Positions 53,006-62,529 of a stretch of DNA of 64,000 nt are shown here, piece after piece (positions within the stretch are counted from its first letter, which is position 1; the number at the start of each line of letters is the position of its first letter). The position numbers and the translations under genes were made by a program. Origin of the DNA: Pullilachnospira sp963929535 (GTDB lineage Bacteria > Bacillota > Clostridia > Lachnospirales > Lachnospiraceae); contig CAWVIZ010000004.1 in NCBI GenBank assembly GCA_963929535.1, forward strand, positions 1 to 64,000. Direction: 5' to 3'. The notes under the pieces were generated by a model. It did not search any database. It was not told the origin of the DNA and was given only the letters and a program-made list of their open reading frames with translations.

Positions 53006-53500
53006 TTACAAAACTTTTACAATCGCCTGTAAAGTTTCTTCTATCCCCTTATTTTCTTCGTCAACTATGAGATCCGCATATTTTTCATACAGTACGATAC
53101 GTTCCCGATACAGATCCTCCAATGTCTGTCCTTTCCGCAGCACCACCCCTCTGTTTTTCAGGTTTCCCAGCCGCCTCCGCAGCTCTTCATAGGATAAACG
53201 CAGGTAGATCACCGTGGCGATATCCTTTAAGTGGGCCATGGCCTCCTGTCCGTACACCACGCTTCCTCCCGTAGCCACAACTGTCCTCTCAGCTTCTATG
53301 GACGCGTTCACCTGATTTTCAATCTCAATAAATCCATCAACGCCCTCCTGGGCGATGATATCCTTCAATAAACGATTCTCCCGCTTCTGGATCAGAAGAT
53401 CCGCATCCAAGAACTGATATCCCAGCTCTTTGGCCAGGATAACGCCCACCGTACTCTTTCCCACGCCGGGCATTCCGATCAGTACGATATTATTTTTCAT
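53006..53500 (-). CDS. Shikimate kinase-like protein, divergent
   Basis: A 164-residue P-loop kinase (GMPGVGKST, 9-17; LDADLL with Asp34; ATGGSVVYG; RERIVLYEKYAD). The length fits AroK. However, position 58, normally the shikimate-binding Arg in an F-R-X-X-E motif, is Ile (GFIEIEN), and the usual R-P-L-L lid region reads NRGVVL. It may therefore phosphorylate another substrate. The ATG after AAAGGA is chosen over one seven codons upstream. No other aromatic pathway gene is nearby. Confidence 0.78.
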   Translation of the reverse strand: MKNNIVLIGMPGVGKSTVGVILAKELGYQFLDADLLIQKRENRLLKDIIAQEGVDGFIEIENQVNASIEAERTVVATGGSVVYGQEAMAHLKDIATVIYLRLSYEELRRRLGNLKNRGVVLRKGQTLEDLYRERIVLYEKYADLIVDEENKGIEETLQAIVKVL

Positions 53501-53631
53501 TAAAATTTTTCCTTTGTGCATTACTGTAAAAGTTCCGGCAGCCCTTCTGTCTTCCAGATTCCCTGTTGCACTGGTCAGATAACCAGAGGATGCCCTGAAC
53601 TATTGTTTTATATTCTAGCACAGAAAATTTT

Positions 53632-54297
53632 TCAGCACAAGTTTTTTCCGGTCTGCCACTGAAATCCCAGCGCGTCTACCAGGGATTTGGCGATGATCAT
53701 ATGCCCCACCTGATTGGGATGCACCCGGTCCCAGGACATGTAAATTGCCGGGTAATGCCGGAAATAAGCGTCCATTCCCGCCTGGGCATCCGCAAAGATC
53801 ACACCGTATTCCTCAGCCAGCGCCCGCGCCTTTTCCCGGTACTGATCCGCCATGGCACGCATTTCATCCTGATGATTCTGCTCCATAAAGCAGGGAGGCA
53901 GCAGGCACATACCTTTCACCCCGGGCAGGGTGGTCTGCAGCATCCAGCGGAGATTCTCCTCATATTCCTCCAGATCCACACGCATTTCCGGATGCAGGCA
54001 CTGGTCAAATTTTCTCCAGATATCGTTGATTCCGATCATCACCGCCACCCAGTCCGGCTTCAGATCCAGCACATCCGTCTGCCACCGTTTTCTCAGATCC
54101 CTGCTGGTGTTTCCGCTGATGCCGGTATTCAGCACCCGAATATGGCGTTCCGGATAATTCATATCCAGAAGCGCCTGTACGTTTCTGGGATATCCATTTC
54201 CCATGTTCCCTTCTCCTTCGCCCACAGGATACGCTCTTCCGCAGTCCGTCACAGAGTCTCCGGTGATCACCAGTGTCTCTCCTTTTCCGATTACCAT
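53632..54297 (-). CDS. SGNH/GDSL-family hydrolase
   Basis: A 221-residue cytosolic esterase-type hydrolase. Block I GDSVTD (catalytic Ser), block II Gly in NTGISGNTS, block III GINDIW and block V DRVHPNQVGH (catalytic Asp-His) are all present. Relatives deacetylate carbohydrates such as acetyl-xylan or other acyl sugars. The ATG is fixed by GGAGG seven bases upstream. It seems to be a single-gene unit. Confidence 0.88.
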   Translation of the reverse strand: MVIGKGETLVITGDSVTDCGRAYPVGEGEGNMGNGYPRNVQALLDMNYPERHIRVLNTGISGNTSRDLRKRWQTDVLDLKPDWVAVMIGINDIWRKFDQCLHPEMRVDLEEYEENLRWMLQTTLPGVKGMCLLPPCFMEQNHQDEMRAMADQYREKARALAEEYGVIFADAQAGMDAYFRHYPAIYMSWDRVHPNQVGHMIIAKSLVDALGFQWQTGKNLC

Positions 54298-54967
54298 ACT
54301 CATACCTCCTGTTGTCTCATATCTTTTTTCCTCTGCTGTAAACGGCAATATATCAAAACGGCATTTTCTGCCGCCCTGCTGTTTATGATTATTTTACCAC
54401 TGTCCGCTGCAGCGCTCAATTCCCAATCTGCCCTGCCCTCTGTTTTTTTGCGGCAGTTCAGTCTTTCGCTGGAAATCCCGGCACAAAAATATGTGACAGT
54501 TCGGCCTTCCGGCATCCCTGTCACAAAATATGTAAAGGCTTTGCAGTTTCATACTGCAAAACCCTGCTTTCTATGTGAAGCAATCGATCCGCAGCAGCGC
54601 CGGAATTCTTCGGCATCTGCACCCACCGTACTTTACCCAAGGAATCCTCCATGGCAGATTCCCCGCCTGTCAGCCGCATTCCGGGAAACGGAGCCTCCTG
54701 TCATTCCGGTCATCCGCAGCAGACAGACGGACGGCAGCTGCCGGTTTCCCTTCCGGAAATATCGGGCCGCAGCTGCCGGGCTGCAGCAGTACCGTCCTGC
54801 GGCTGTGCCTGCTGCGCCATTTCCATTTGTCCAGTAAAATAAACTCGATTGCGGATTGGCTTCCCAACTGTTAACCTAATTTAATATATGCGCCCTCCGC
54901 GTTCCGGTTCCTGTATGAACTGTCCTTTTTCAACAGCTCAGTGTCTTCACTGACGCAATTTTATCCT
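54298..54967. other. Gap with a solo repeat, no gene seen
   Basis: Holds the SGNH gene upstream region, the solo repeat at 54493-54524, and a TTTGCAGT/ACTGCAAA hairpin (54540-54560). No frame with a start, ribosome site and protein-like composition was found. Confidence 0.4.
54493..54524. repeat. Solo end of the MITE-like family
   Basis: 32 bases, GTGACAGTTCGGCCTTCC then GGCATCCCTGTCAC, the same paired-end unit as at 30091. Confidence 0.6.
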
Positions 54968-55831
54968 CTACTCTACTACAGTTTCGATATAGATCATGGG
55001 GTCCACAGGCTCTCCGTCCCTGGTCATTGCGAAATACAGGTTTGAACCCTCCTCCACATAATACTTGGTAGGATCACTGATATAACCGATGATGGCTCCC
55101 GCCTCCACAGTCTGACCCTCCTGCACAGCCACGTCCTTCAGCTGGCCGTATACTGCCTGGTATCCGTTTCCCATATCCATGGTGAGGGTAACTCCTGTCT
55201 CCTCATTCTCGGTGATGGAAAGCACCTGGCTGTTGGCCGCTGCCTGCACAGGATCTCCCGATGCCGCCGCCATCACCACAGAAGGATTGTATTTATACAG
55301 GTCCAGCGTGGGGAAATACGTAGTGGCATCCATGCTGTAGTCGATCAGCACCTGCCCGTTTACCGGCCAAAGCAGTGTGCTGTCCTCTGTAAAATTCAGC
55401 TCCGGCTGCACCTGGGCCGCCGCATCCTGGGATGCATCATCCGAAGCTGCGCCATCCTGAGCCTGCTGTTCCTCCTGAGTACCCGCTGTCTCCTCTCCCG
55501 CCGGCGTTCCTTCCGGGGTCTGGGTGCCTGGAGCGCTGTCAGCTTCTCCGTCCTGATTACCCTCAGTCAGCGACTCCGTATTCTCAGCCTGGGCATCACT
55601 GGCGTTCACATCGGCAGTATCGTCTCCTCCGCCGCTTTTCATGGCGTCCTCCTGGCCCTGGGACAGTTCAGATAAAGGTGTCTCCTCCGCCATCTGCTGT
55701 TCCTCCGCCTGATTTTCTTCCTGTTTCTTCACACTGTTTTCTGAGCGGTACATGGTAACGCCCGCCGCCACTACAGCCAGCAGCAGTGTACTGCTGAGCG
55801 CGATTCGTAAAACCTTGTTTCTTTTCATCAT
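54968..55831 (-). CDS. spoIIQ: SpoIIQ-like M23-fold protein
   Basis: A 287-residue membrane protein: N-terminal helix (about 8-27, LRIALSSTLLLAVVAAGVTMY), a long acidic Ala/Glu-rich linker (about 30-160), and an M23/LytM fold (about 165-287, LLWPVNGQVLIDYSMDATTY; QLKDVAVQEGQTVEAGAIIGYI). The zinc-binding His residues are absent (the HLHFE segment is NLYFAM), so it should be non-catalytic. The adjacent spoIID supports the forespore engulfment protein SpoIIQ. Start after GAGGTG. Confidence 0.85.
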   Translation of the reverse strand: MMKRNKVLRIALSSTLLLAVVAAGVTMYRSENSVKKQEENQAEEQQMAEETPLSELSQGQEDAMKSGGGDDTADVNASDAQAENTESLTEGNQDGEADSAPGTQTPEGTPAGEETAGTQEEQQAQDGAASDDASQDAAAQVQPELNFTEDSTLLWPVNGQVLIDYSMDATTYFPTLDLYKYNPSVVMAAASGDPVQAAANSQVLSITENEETGVTLTMDMGNGYQAVYGQLKDVAVQEGQTVEAGAIIGYISDPTKYYVEEGSNLYFAMTRDGEPVDPMIYIETVVE

Positions 55832-55963
55832 ACCTTTCACCTCTATCAATGTCTTAAAAATGGAATCCCCCTGTCCCGTCACAGCCGCCACCGCCGCTCC
55901 GCAAACAGTAATGCTTCCCTTACATTCATAGAATTTCCAGATTGATGAAATTTATACACGGGA

Positions 55964-56872
55964 TTATGAAAGTCCCGACAGGCGTCCCAGAGTTCCCTCC
56001 GGGAAGTAATACAGAAGGATGTCCCGGTAGGATTTTCCCTCCCCGGCCATGACATTGGCGCCGTACTGCGACATCCCCAGCCCGTGACCGGCACCCTTGC
56101 AGAGAAACCGCAGCTTTCCGTCCAGCTCCTGTATGGTGAAATTGCTGGAGGACAATTCCAGCTTTTCCCGGAACTCCTCCCCCTGCACGGTCTGATCTCC
56201 CACCCGGATCTCCAGTACGTAATCGGAGGAATCCCGTTTTAAGATCTCCAGCTGTTCCTCCAGCGAATCCCCGGTAAGGTTCGCCCGGGGAAAACATTCC
56301 GCCGCTCTCTGCCGGAAGGCCTCCAAGGAAAAATAATGACCGGTCAGATACTCTTCCGACTGAAGATCCCAGACGCTCTCCACACAATCCAGATACCCGG
56401 CGTCTCCCAGAACTTCTTCTCCGCTCCTGGTAGTCCCTGCGCTGATCCGGTGAAAAGCTCCTCTGCAGACCTCTCCCTGGTACATCAGCACCTCGCCTCT
56501 GGTATCCTGCACGGCTTTTTCCATCCGCTCATACGCTTCCCGGTATTCCTTTTTATCCTTTTCTTCCTGATAAAGGCTCAGCTCCTCTCCCGGCAGCTCT
56601 CCTCTACTGCCATTTCCCTTCCTATAAAAATACAGGCTGCTCCTGGCCAGAACAGCCTGCGCTTTCAGAGTTTCCTCCTGGAAATCCCACGGGATCTCCT
56701 GACACAGGATCATGGGGAGGCAACTCTCCAGATCCGGCTCTTTTACCACCGCCACTGCTTCCCTTCCGGAGATCAGCGCGGTCAGCGCCAGCGGCAGCAG
56801 CAGCAAAAACAGTCCCCCAGCCGCAGCGTACTTCATCCATCCTGGCATCCCATCACCGGCATTTTCCGCCAT
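55964..56872 (-). CDS. spoIID: Stage II sporulation protein D
   Basis: A 302-residue membrane-anchored peptidoglycan lytic transglycosylase needed for engulfment. Membrane helix about 14-34; Glu59 in CQEIPWDFQEETLKAQAV corresponds to the catalytic Glu of B. subtilis SpoIID; GAGHGLGMSQYGA near the C-terminus is the family signature. It starts 12 bases after the transglutaminase gene stop with only a weak ribosome site, so it may depend on read-through or coupling. Confidence 0.93.
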   Translation of the reverse strand: MAENAGDGMPGWMKYAAAGGLFLLLLPLALTALISGREAVAVVKEPDLESCLPMILCQEIPWDFQEETLKAQAVLARSSLYFYRKGNGSRGELPGEELSLYQEEKDKKEYREAYERMEKAVQDTRGEVLMYQGEVCRGAFHRISAGTTRSGEEVLGDAGYLDCVESVWDLQSEEYLTGHYFSLEAFRQRAAECFPRANLTGDSLEEQLEILKRDSSDYVLEIRVGDQTVQGEEFREKLELSSSNFTIQELDGKLRFLCKGAGHGLGMSQYGANVMAGEGKSYRDILLYYFPEGTLGRLSGLS

Positions 56873-56884
56873 TTATTATCCAGT

Positions 56885-59272
56885 CTATGAGATTTCATGG
56901 CATTTCATGTATTTCCACCAGAATTTTTTCTTCTTTCCCATATGATGCCACTGATATTTTGCCGTTTTGTGGTACAGGCTGTCACAGAAATCCCTCTCCT
57001 CCTGAGAAATTTCTTCTCTGCTGTACACAACCTTCTGAGCAATGCGCACAAATTCCTCCATCTCTCCCGGGACAAATCCGGTCCATTCCTTCTGGAGCCG
57101 CCGGGCGTCCTCCGGATCATCCCCCGTAAGGAACGCGCCTCCGTCCTCCAGGATACGGCGCAGCTCCCAGGATATTTCCCTGACGGCAGCCCGCAGATTC
57201 TTCTGCCGGAAACGTCTCCTTCTGGATATCAGGATCCTCTTTCTTCTGAGCCGGATACCGGCAGCAGCCGCCAGCAGTATTCCGCATACCCCCAGAAGTA
57301 TTCCCGCGATCCTGACAACCATCCGCAGTCCCCAAAGAAATCCTCCCGATTTCCCATCTGCTTCCCCGCTGCCGTCTCCGGCATCCTTCTGTCCATCCGG
57401 TTCCTCCTGAGGAACCTCCTCTGTGGGAACCGCTTCCTGGGGAGTGGGTTCCGGCTGTTCAGGCTGAAGCGCAGGGGTGATCTGCGCTTCCTGCTGCTCC
57501 TGGCTGTCCAGCAGATCCTCCATCAGCGCGCTTCCGTTCTGGAGTGTCTCCGTGTATCCGGGCGTCACTTCCACCGGGATCCATCCGACCTGATCCCAGT
57601 AGATCTCCACCCAGGCATGGGCCTGGGTATCCGGCACCTGAGCAGTCCAGCCCTCTTCCCCCTGTACAAAATCAGAGGCGAATGCCAGATAACCCGTCAC
57701 ATACCGGGCAGGGACTCCCAGGATCCGGAACATCAGCGCGGCGGTAGTGGCAAAATGGATACAGTAGCCCTCCCGCTGGTCAAAAAAGAAATATTCCGCA
57801 AAATCCGTTCCTTCCGGAACCGGCTCCAGATCCATACTGTACCGGTGTCCCTCCTGCACCGAAGATACCACAAAGTCGATCACCTCCTGCAGAGATCCAA
57901 ACTCCCTGGATCTGCAGTATTCCTTCAGTCTGTCCAGATTTTCCACAGGAACCTTCAGATACTCTCCGGCCGCGTATTCCCGGTAGGCAGCTTCCAGAGA
58001 AAAAACCTCCTCCGGCAGACCGCCCTGGCTCAGCTCCCCGCTCCAGTTTACATAACCCTGATATTCCATCAGCGTGTCTGTGCTCCCGTAGATGGCATCG
58101 CCTCTCAGATTTTCATTGGCAGGAGTCTCAAAACCATAGGGGACAAAACCGTAATCCCCTCCTGCGCGGACCTTTTCCACCGCAGCCTGCCCAAGGCCCT
58201 CCCCGCTGTCTCCTCCCAGATAAAGATACAGCAGATTCTGAACCGTCCAGTCCTCTCCTTCCCGGGGGAACACGTCATAAAACATCTCCTCATCCGCCTG
58301 GTGCCAGTAGGTCCCCTCATAGGTATCTCCCACAAATCCTCTCAGATACAGGTTCTCCGAGGGCTGCTGCTGAAGCGTCACCGTCAGATCCGTCTCCCCG
58401 TCCTGGTCAACAGAGCTGTTTCCAAGCTCTCCGTTGATGGTGGCAGGCTGTCCTCCCAATAATCCGTTCCCGGCCATCCCTTCCAGGCTCTGCTGCACAT
58501 CCCTCACCACACCAAAGAGCTGTACGTTCAAAGGGCCGATCCTGGCAAATACCGCCGGTCCCGCAAACTGGGACACCGCAATCCCCAGCACCAGGAGCAG
58601 CAGCCCTGCCGCAATCCCCACCCTGCGCTGCACCCGGCTGTTTCTCCCTCCCGATGAGGCGTTCATCATATACAGCAGCAGAAGGCTTCCCCCTGCCACC
58701 AGCGTACCGCCGCTTTCCAGGGATATCCCGCAGAGCAGCAGCAAAGCCGTCACCATAAGCTGCACCAGGGCCAGCAGAGCTATCCTGCCGCCCCGGATCA
58801 CCGAATTGCCCAGAAGAAAGATGAGAGCTCCGTATACCGCCGCGGCCAGAAACACTTCGGCCTGGGGATCCGCCCCCGCCCGCTGGGCCAGATGAAACTG
58901 ATAATGGGCGTTCAGCTGTTCCCGCACACAGTTTTCCACCGCAAGATATCCTGCAGCCAGGGTCTCCCTGGCCAGAAAACACACACCTGCCAGCGCCCCC
59001 CAGCGCACAGCCCCTGCAAGCCTCCGGTATGCCGGAAGCAGGGCAATCGCCAAAGCCAGGGCGACAGCCAAAAGCAGCAGCGCTCCCGCCTGAGTCATAT
59101 CAAAAGAAAGCTTCAGGGAATCCCTCACCATCCACAGAGATCCCTGCATACAGAGGAAAAAATACCCCGCCCGAACCAGAAGAGTCAGCCTTCCGTTACC
59201 CAGCTTTGCCGTACTCTGCAGTCTGGTCTCATGGGATATGGAAATTCCCGTATTTGATTCGTATTTCCCCAT
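56885..59272 (-). CDS. Membrane transglutaminase-like protein
   Basis: A 795-residue protein with about seven N-terminal membrane helices (to about residue 260), an outer domain, then a transglutaminase core: Cys in YCIHFATTAALMFRILGVPARYVTGY, His in THAWVEIYWD-type DTQAHAWVEIYWD and the following Asp-less VEVTPG. A Pro/Glu-rich linker, another membrane helix (about 655-680) and a cytoplasmic tail follow. The MoxR-DUF58-transglutaminase trio is a conserved cluster of unknown envelope role. The ATG is set by GAGGGG five bases ahead. Confidence 0.88.
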   Translation of the reverse strand: MGKYESNTGISISHETRLQSTAKLGNGRLTLLVRAGYFFLCMQGSLWMVRDSLKLSFDMTQAGALLLLAVALALAIALLPAYRRLAGAVRWGALAGVCFLARETLAAGYLAVENCVREQLNAHYQFHLAQRAGADPQAEVFLAAAVYGALIFLLGNSVIRGGRIALLALVQLMVTALLLLCGISLESGGTLVAGGSLLLLYMMNASSGGRNSRVQRRVGIAAGLLLLVLGIAVSQFAGPAVFARIGPLNVQLFGVVRDVQQSLEGMAGNGLLGGQPATINGELGNSSVDQDGETDLTVTLQQQPSENLYLRGFVGDTYEGTYWHQADEEMFYDVFPREGEDWTVQNLLYLYLGGDSGEGLGQAAVEKVRAGGDYGFVPYGFETPANENLRGDAIYGSTDTLMEYQGYVNWSGELSQGGLPEEVFSLEAAYREYAAGEYLKVPVENLDRLKEYCRSREFGSLQEVIDFVVSSVQEGHRYSMDLEPVPEGTDFAEYFFFDQREGYCIHFATTAALMFRILGVPARYVTGYLAFASDFVQGEEGWTAQVPDTQAHAWVEIYWDQVGWIPVEVTPGYTETLQNGSALMEDLLDSQEQQEAQITPALQPEQPEPTPQEAVPTEEVPQEEPDGQKDAGDGSGEADGKSGGFLWGLRMVVRIAGILLGVCGILLAAAAGIRLRRKRILISRRRRFRQKNLRAAVREISWELRRILEDGGAFLTGDDPEDARRLQKEWTGFVPGEMEEFVRIAQKVVYSREEISQEERDFCDSLYHKTAKYQWHHMGKKKKFWWKYMKCHEIS

Positions 59273-59392
59273 ACTATCCCCTCGTTTTCTTCCGCGCAGA
59301 CCGGGCTTTCCTGTCCGCCCGGCTGCGGCACCGTATCTGTCCAGAACGGTTTCCTTCTGTCTGTTACCTGTTTTCATCCTGTCATCGGGAAT

Positions 59393-59563
59393 GCCACAGG
59401 CACACAGCGGTCTTCACTTCGTTCCGGTCGGCGCTTAACGTGTGCCACAGGCACACAGCGGTCTTCACTTCGTTCCGGTCGGCGCTTAACGTGTGCCACA
59501 GGCACACAGCGGTCTTCACTTCGTTCCGGTCGGCGCTTAACGTGTGCCACAGGCACACAGCGC
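59393..59563. repeat. 51-bp tandem repeats with hairpin module
   Basis: About three units of 51 bases, each with GGCGCTTAAC and the hairpin GTGTGCC-ACA-GGCACAC; they lie between the DUF58 and transglutaminase genes. The same module is inside MITE-like copies 1 and 2. Confidence 0.9.
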
Positions 59564-59586
59564 CCCAAAACAGGAGGGATGTAAAT

Positions 59587-60666
59587 TCAGATCAGCAGCT
59601 CGCCGCTTTCCAGGATGACCCTGGGGTTCTCCGAAAGATCCCTCAGAAGCTCCCCGTTTTTCCAAAACCGCATATCCGTATCCAGCCGCAGGCTGCAGCT
59701 GCAGGACTCACCTCTGTATTTTTCCCGGTACAGCTCCTCCAGTTCTCCACTGCGGCCGTGAGCGCCTGCACGGAACAGCGCCTCCGTCAGAGCATACAGG
59801 TCCTCCTGCTGGGACATTCCCATACGGGACACATCTCCGGAGCTGTCCATCCAGGCCGCATAGTGGCGGCAGCCGGCCTCCAGAAGCCCTCCGGAGATGG
59901 CAAGACCAGCCTCCAGGAAATCGTCCAGATAGCCCTCCCTCCAGCGCATGTCCAGAAAAAGCACCACCGCATTTCCCACCGGAAGACTGTACTCTCTCAC
60001 GATCAGATCCTCACCGGCAGCGCTTCGCTTCCAGTGAACACTCTGGATCCTGTCACCGGGTCTGTATTCCCGGAGCTGAAAAACCTCCGACACATCATCC
60101 CCGGGACGGTCCCGGTCATATTCCTCACTGTCCGCAAGAGCATTTCTGGTGGTCTCTTCCAGAAGGATCATGGCCCGGTACATCCGGGGCAGGATCACCC
60201 AGCGCTCCCCGGCCGAAAGCTTCACCTTCCTTTTGAAGATCCTCAGAAAATCCCATATCCTTATTTCCTCCACTGCCAGCTCCACCGGCCCGCAGTGCTC
60301 ACCGGAAAAATATTTTAAGATCCGGGTACGGCTTTTCCCGTCCGCCATTCCCCCAAGAGAAATCCTCTGGGTCTCCGGATACAGGGTATTTCTGCAGTAC
60401 AGAACAGCCTCTGCCCTGGTCACCGGAAGCAGGGAACGATTTTCCAGCTCCAGCCCCGCTTCCATCCGTTCCCCCTTCTCAGTCACCGACAGAGGCAGGT
60501 AAATCTTTCCTCTAAGCTTCCCCGCCTGTATCTGCAGCAGCAGAAAGGAGGCCGCGGCCGCCAGCAGCTCCAGTACCGTCAGGCTGATCAGCGCGCTGCT
60601 GTAATACAGGATTCCCCAGAAAACAGTGGCTGCCAGCAATAGCAGATATAATATTTTCCCCTTCAA
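59587..60666 (-). CDS. DUF58 protein of the MoxR cluster
   Basis: A 359-residue membrane protein with two N-terminal helices (about 3-45) and a DUF58 domain with the signature YRPGDRIQSVHWKRSAAGEDLIVREY, a von Willebrand A-like fold. The start is TTG, eight bases after GGAGGGG. It is 85 bases after moxR and followed by the tandem repeat and transglutaminase gene. It may be a scaffold or chaperone target of the MoxR ATPase. Confidence 0.9.
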   Translation of the reverse strand: MKGKILYLLLLAATVFWGILYYSSALISLTVLELLAAAASFLLLQIQAGKLRGKIYLPLSVTEKGERMEAGLELENRSLLPVTRAEAVLYCRNTLYPETQRISLGGMADGKSRTRILKYFSGEHCGPVELAVEEIRIWDFLRIFKRKVKLSAGERWVILPRMYRAMILLEETTRNALADSEEYDRDRPGDDVSEVFQLREYRPGDRIQSVHWKRSAAGEDLIVREYSLPVGNAVVLFLDMRWREGYLDDFLEAGLAISGGLLEAGCRHYAAWMDSSGDVSRMGMSQQEDLYALTEALFRAGAHGRSGELEELYREKYRGESCSCSLRLDTDMRFWKNGELLRDLSENPRVILESGELLI

Positions 60667-60751
60667 GCTTCATCCCCTCCCACGGAAAGCAGCTCAGCCC
60701 GCCGGATAAGCTGCTGCCTGTTCCGGCAGCAGCCAAAGGCCGAGTCGGAAT

Positions 60752-61705
60752 CTATTTTTTCATCACAGACGGTTTTCTGGTTCCGTCCAGGATATCCTTC
60801 AGCGCGCTTTCCGCCGTCACCTGATTGACTCTGGCCTTGGCATTCATCCGTACCCTGTGACATTCCACATCCAGGAACACATCCTCCACGTCTTCGGGAA
60901 CCACATAGGTCCTTCCCCGAAGATACGCCAGAGCCTGCACCATTTTCGCCAGCGCGATGGTTCCCCTGGGACTTACCCCCAGCTCGATCAGAGAATGCTG
61001 TCTGGTGGCAGTCACCAGCCGTCCCATGTACTGATAGACAGCATCGTGGATATAAACGCCGCCAACCTGCCGGCGGATCTCCAGAAGCTCCGAGATTCCC
61101 ATTACAGGAGTCACCTCCTGGAGAGGATCCTGGCGGATTCTGCCCTTTACGATCTCCAGTTCATATTCCATGTCCGGATATCCCACATTCATGCAGATCA
61201 TAAAACGGTCCAGCTGGGATTCCGGCAGAAGGGATGTTCCCGCGCTCCCCACCGGGTTCTGGGTGGCGATCACCACAAAAGGCCGGGGAAGTTCTCTGGT
61301 CACATGATCCACCGTCACCTTTCCCTCCTCCATCACCTCCAGAAGCGCCGCCTGGGTTTTGGGAGACGTCCGGTTGATCTCATCCGCCAGCAGCAGATTG
61401 CACATCACAGCCCCCGGCTGATAGACAAATTTCCCCGTCTCCTTCTGATACATGGAAAATCCCACCACATCCGACGGCAGCACATCCGGCGTAAACTGGA
61501 TCCTGTGCTGCTCCAGACCCAGAGCCCTGGAGAATGCCAGCGCCATGGTGGTCTTCCCCACCCCCGGAATATCCTCGATCAGAATGTGTCCTCCCGCCAG
61601 AATAGCCGTCATGATCTTCACCACGCAGTCATCCTTGCCGATCACCGCTTTCTTTATCTCCTGGATCGCCCGCAGGACCGGCTGCGCCTCTCTGTTCATC
61701 GCCAT
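60752..61705 (-). CDS. MoxR-family AAA+ ATPase
   Basis: A 317-residue AAA+ chaperone-like ATPase. Walker A GVGKTTMAL, Walker B LLLADEINRTSPKTQAALLEVMEE and sensor 1 VIATQNPVGSAGTSLLPESQLDRF are complete. It probably remodels the DUF58 and transglutaminase partners encoded downstream. GGAG and AAGGGG lie before the ATG. Confidence 0.94.
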   Translation of the reverse strand: MAMNREAQPVLRAIQEIKKAVIGKDDCVVKIMTAILAGGHILIEDIPGVGKTTMALAFSRALGLEQHRIQFTPDVLPSDVVGFSMYQKETGKFVYQPGAVMCNLLLADEINRTSPKTQAALLEVMEEGKVTVDHVTRELPRPFVVIATQNPVGSAGTSLLPESQLDRFMICMNVGYPDMEYELEIVKGRIRQDPLQEVTPVMGISELLEIRRQVGGVYIHDAVYQYMGRLVTATRQHSLIELGVSPRGTIALAKMVQALAYLRGRTYVVPEDVEDVFLDVECHRVRMNAKARVNQVTAESALKDILDGTRKPSVMKK

Positions 61706-61739
61706 ACCCCTTCACTCCTCTCTGTATCCTCACAATGCC

Positions 61740-62381
61740 TTACAGCTCTCGTTTATCCCCTGACTCCCCTTCCGCAGCCCGAAGAAGCCGCTCCGTGGCC
61801 GCCGATGCCAGAGACGGCACGCTTTCCGGATGGATCCAGGAAGTAATGGTGGATTCAAACAGAATATTGCAGGAAGCCGGAAATTCCTCGTCACTGTCGT
61901 AAAATATATAAGTCAGCTCAATCCGGGGAAACACCGTGATCCGGTATCCCGCGTCCCCGTAGGGCACCGGGCATCCTCCCAGCGCCCTGGCCGCCCGGTC
62001 AAACAATTCCGTCCTTCCGGAAAAACGCTCTGTCACAGGATCCACCGCGCTTTTTTTGTATGCCCGCTCAAAGCAGGCTGCCTCCCGGATCTGCCGGAAC
62101 GGCACCCATTTCCCGCTGCGGACGGCATCCATCCGGGCAAAGCACAGATGGTGCATGATCAGAAGCCTGTCGTTTACCGGAGGGATCTGCCCCTTTCCAT
62201 CCCTTATAACTCCGGATTCCCGGTCAATCTCCCATCTTTCCCGGAACCAGGGAATAAAAATGGTCTGATCCGTGACGGAAAAGCCCAGTTTGACCGCTGT
62301 CTTTTCCTGATCCAGCTTCAGAAACTCCTGCTGGAAATGACGGAACACCTTTTCATAATTGGATTCAAATTCCTGCGGCAT
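61740..62381 (-). CDS. DUF3786 protein
   Basis: A 213-residue cytosolic protein resembling DUF3786 (LGFSVTDQTIFIPWFRERWEID; LLIMHHLCFARMDAVRSGKWVPFRQI; GYRITVFPRIELTYIFYDSDEEFPASCNILFE). Members occur in anaerobes, often near corrinoid enzymes, with unknown role. It lies 34 bases before moxR. The ATG after GGAGGGG is chosen over a GTG two codons upstream. Confidence 0.75.
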   Translation of the reverse strand: MPQEFESNYEKVFRHFQQEFLKLDQEKTAVKLGFSVTDQTIFIPWFRERWEIDRESGVIRDGKGQIPPVNDRLLIMHHLCFARMDAVRSGKWVPFRQIREAACFERAYKKSAVDPVTERFSGRTELFDRAARALGGCPVPYGDAGYRITVFPRIELTYIFYDSDEEFPASCNILFESTITSWIHPESVPSLASAATERLLRAAEGESGDKREL

Positions 62382-62529
62382 AAACACCCCTCCATACAGC
62401 TTTATAAGGATAGTTTATCAGCTTTTACAGGCGTCAACAACTGTCATTTTTCTTACAATGAGGAACAGGCATCCTGCCCTTGAAACTCCGACGCATCAGC
62501 ATTATAATGCTTTAAAGAGGTGATAAGAC

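Noticed and set aside
59393..59563. Possible CRISPR array
   Set aside because: The 51-base units are near-identical tandem copies without variable spacers and there are no cas genes.
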